Shown here one piece after another: positions 37,276 to 39,731 of a stretch of DNA of 39,731 bases (the stretch's first letter is position 1; the number at the start of each line of letters is the position of its first letter). The notes below the pieces were generated by a model. The model made no database searches. It was not told where the DNA came from and was given only the letters and a program-made list of their open reading frames with translations. The position numbers and the translations under genes were made by a program. The stretch is from positions 1 to 39,731 of the forward strand of contig JANYIT010000372.1 in NCBI GenBank assembly GCA_025358725.1. The letters run 5' to 3'. This DNA comes from Chamaesiphon sp. GL140_3_metabinner_129_sub (lineage in GTDB: Bacteria; Cyanobacteriota; Cyanobacteriia; Cyanobacteriales; Chamaesiphonaceae).

Positions 37276-38886
37276 TTATTTTTCAATAAACTGTGCTGTT
37301 GCTGATTCTAGGTGCTTAATTAAAGTAGGCTGGGGTAACGGCCCTATGATGTGACTCCAAGGTAAAATTTGACTGGTATCCCAAGTTTGATGGACATAAA
37401 AATCTAGCTCTGGAATTTGTCCTCTTAGCTCTTTGAATGCGCGGCGAAAACTCCCGATCGAATCCCCATAATTTCGGGTAAGTTCAAGTAGATAGGATAA
37501 TCGTCGATCGCCTCTAGAAATAATAGCTTGAATTACCGACCAATTATAGCTTTCAGGGCGAAATTCGATCCCATTAGGCGTAAGTTGCTTTTGCAGTAAT
37601 TTCAATCTTTTATCGGCCTCTTTATTCACTCCAAACCATTGAAATGGGGTGTGTGCTTTAGGAACGAAGGTACTGCATCCAAAAGTTAGCCGTAAGCCTG
37701 GAACAGCTTTCTTGATCGATCGCAGCATCTTGACTGTCGCTTCTACATCATCATTCTCTTCACCTGGAATCCCGACCATTCCATAAAGTTTCAATCCTTT
37801 TAAACCACCTGCTTTAGCATTAGCAGCAGCTTGGAATATTTCATCAGTCTCTAGTTTCTTGTTGACAATTTTCCTAATCTTTTCTGATCCACTTTCAACA
37901 GCAATTGTTAGCGATTTACTATCTCGTTTTGCTAAGGTTTCAGCTAATTGAACGGTGACTGTATTGGTGCGGACTGAAGATACGCTCAAGCGCACATCAT
38001 CATACTTAGGTTGTGCCAGATGTTCTAGTAATGCTGGGAATTCTGGATGTTGGGTGACAGATGCGCCGAGTAATCCCAAACGATTGGTTACTTCTAAGCC
38101 AGAATCGATCGCCGGAATTAGCGATTCTTCCACGTTAGCAACTCGGAATGGTAAGGTCAGATAACTTGCCAAACAAAATCGACACATTTCTGGACAACTA
38201 CGGACGACTTCCACCATAAAAATATTTTCCCATGCAGCCTTTTCAGTGACGACGGTAGAAGCCGATAATGTATTGCCACGATAGGTTTGTTTAGTGATAG
38301 TTGGGGAGATATTACTATCGATCGGTAGAATACTCGTAATTAGATTCTCGTCATATTCAACCTGATATAAGCGAGGAATATAAATTCCAGGTACTTGCGC
38401 GAGATGTTTGAGCTTGGTGAGTCGATTGGCTGTCCGAACTTGCTGATAAGCTGTAATAAAATTGCCAAGTAAATCTTCCCCATCGCCAACTAAAATCACA
38501 TCGAAAAAATCAGCAAACGGCTCAGGATTGGCACTGAGAACTGGCCCACCACCGAATATTAGTGGATCGCTATCTCCGCGAACATCGCTACGGATCGGGA
38601 CTTCTAGCAGCTCTAATAGATTGAGAATATTGACATAATCTAATTCCCAAGATAGTGAAAATCCTACCAGTTCCGGCGATCGAGGTAAAGATTCATGCAC
38701 GTCAGTAAATAATCGAGATACATCCACATCCGATCGCATCGCCAAAGTTGCCCAGACCACCTGATACCCTAGACTAGTAATTCCCACCGTATATGTATTC
38801 GGAAACGCAAAGATCGTCGGAATCGCCTCCCGCTCCGATGATGCAGGCGTAAATAGTAAATGTTCGCTGTTGAAGATGGGATTCAC
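37276..38886 (-). CDS. B12-binding domain radical SAM protein
   Basis: FAFPNTYTVGITSLGYQVVWATLA...LVGFSLSWELDYVNILNLLEL...FGGGPVLSANPEPFADFFDVILVGDGE...VVRSCPEMCRFCLASYLTLPFR. GTG at 38886 (VNPIFNSEHLLFTPA) preferred over the ORF-track ATG at 38937. Confidence 0.85.
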   Translation of the reverse strand: MNPIFNSEHLLFTPASSEREAIPTIFAFPNTYTVGITSLGYQVVWATLAMRSDVDVSRLFTDVHESLPRSPELVGFSLSWELDYVNILNLLELLEVPIRSDVRGDSDPLIFGGGPVLSANPEPFADFFDVILVGDGEDLLGNFITAYQQVRTANRLTKLKHLAQVPGIYIPRLYQVEYDENLITSILPIDSNISPTITKQTYRGNTLSASTVVTEKAAWENIFMVEVVRSCPEMCRFCLASYLTLPFRVANVEESLIPAIDSGLEVTNRLGLLGASVTQHPEFPALLEHLAQPKYDDVRLSVSSVRTNTVTVQLAETLAKRDSKSLTIAVESGSEKIRKIVNKKLETDEIFQAAANAKAGGLKGLKLYGMVGIPGEENDDVEATVKMLRSIKKAVPGLRLTFGCSTFVPKAHTPFQWFGVNKEADKRLKLLQKQLTPNGIEFRPESYNWSVIQAIISRGDRRLSYLLELTRNYGDSIGSFRRAFKELRGQIPELDFYVHQTWDTSQILPWSHIIGPLPQPTLIKHLESATAQFIEK

Positions 38887-39093
38887 GGAGTGTGGGATGT
38901 GTGGGGTGTGTGAGATGTGTAGGATGCTTACATCCAAACCTAAAGTCTAAAACCTCAAGCCCAAAGCCTAATTTGTTTAAGCTTTGTTACCGTGTGTCTA
39001 AAAGATGGCGAAATTTGCAGAAAATAAGCGTGTATGGCTAATTGTGGCTGCACCCTTTTTAAAAACCAATTACTCCAAATAGGAAAAGTAATT

Positions 39094-39333
39094 ATGGCAC
39101 TTCAACGTGGCTCCAAAGTTCGCGTCCTCCGCAAAGAATCCTACTGGTTTCAAGATGTTGGAAGCGTTGTCTCGATCGACCAAAGCGGCATCAAGTATAA
39201 CGTAATCGTGCGTTTTGACAAAGTTAATTATAGTGGCTTCAGCGGTTCTGCTAGTGGAGTCAATACTAATAACTTTGCAGTTAGCGAGTTGGTAGAAGTC
39301 TCCGCACCAGCAGCTAAAGCTGCCAAAAAATAA
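39094..39333 (+). CDS. psaE: Photosystem I reaction center subunit IV
   Basis: [69 protein letters not shown]. Confidence 0.96.
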   Translation: MALQRGSKVRVLRKESYWFQDVGSVVSIDQSGIKYNVIVRFDKVNYSGFSGSASGVNTNNFAVSELVEVSAPAAKAAKK

Positions 39334-39433
39334 GCGACACCATCACTGGCGACTAGGGCGGGTAATCGATCTATACTAATCTCGGTTAGATTTAGATCCT
39401 AACCCATTTCCTAGTTACCAGCCTAGATCGCCA

Positions 39434-39731
39434 ATGCCAGAATTACCTGAAGTTGAGACAGTTCGTCGAGGTTTAGATCGGTATACGCTAGATCGATCGA
39501 TTACTGGCACCGAAGTATTATTACCCCGCACGATCGCATCTCCCGAAACACCTGAAAAGTTTAGCTTTGGGCTACAGCATACCAAAATTCAGACTTGGCA
39601 TCGACGGGGAAAATATCTATTCGCGCAACTAGCCTCTACAGAGACTCAGCAAGCCGCTGGCTGGTTGGGAGTGCATTTACGCATGACAGGGCAATTGCTA
39701 TGGGTAGAGAGCCATATAGACCTGCATAAGC
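39434..39731 (+). CDS. mutM: Formamidopyrimidine-DNA glycosylase, 5' portion (truncated by window end)
   Basis: atgccagaattacctgaagttgagacagttcgtcgaggttta gives MPELPEVETVRRGLDR..., the hallmark Fpg N-terminus; absent from the ORF track because it runs off the window. Confidence 0.93.
   Translation, partial: MPELPEVETVRRGLDRYTLDRSITGTEVLLPRTIASPETPEKFSFGLQHTKIQTWHRRGKYLFAQLASTETQQAAGWLGVHLRMTGQLLWVESHIDLHK

Overview
Cyanobacterial chromosomal window, identified by the cpcBA-linker-cpcD phycocyanin operon, pcyA and psaE. It is mostly a housekeeping/photosynthesis gene neighbourhood. Contents: two secreted phosphoesterases (PF04185-type and PhoD-like); a divergent SucC/SucD-like pair; TPR-like proteins; a 1267-aa methyltransferase/glycosyltransferase fusion; TldD and TldE/PmbA flanking a PhyH-type dioxygenase; a Tab2-like protein; glutamate-cysteine ligase; TrmL; an M23 peptidase; tRNA-Met(CAT); a WD40 protein; the cpc operon; pcyA; a GAF/PAS histidine kinase with two response regulators; UbiD; a PHP-domain protein; a DHH phosphoesterase; a B12-binding radical SAM protein; psaE; and the 5' end of mutM. 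No CRISPR array, integrase, transposase or complete defence system was seen. The most unusual content is between genes: (i) an orphan 3' half of a tRNA-Val(GAC) next to a promoter-like sequence and a structured inverted repeat; (ii) a ~200-bp MITE-like element with perfect 17-bp terminal inverted repeats bounded by TA; (iii) three other TA-bounded palindromic elements, two of them in cpc intergenic regions; (iv) two copies of a 44-nt structured module with compensatory base changes, each embedded next to or inside another repeat; (v) many heptanucleotide tandem repeats abutting gene boundaries. All functional calls come from reading the sequence by eye; no searches were run.
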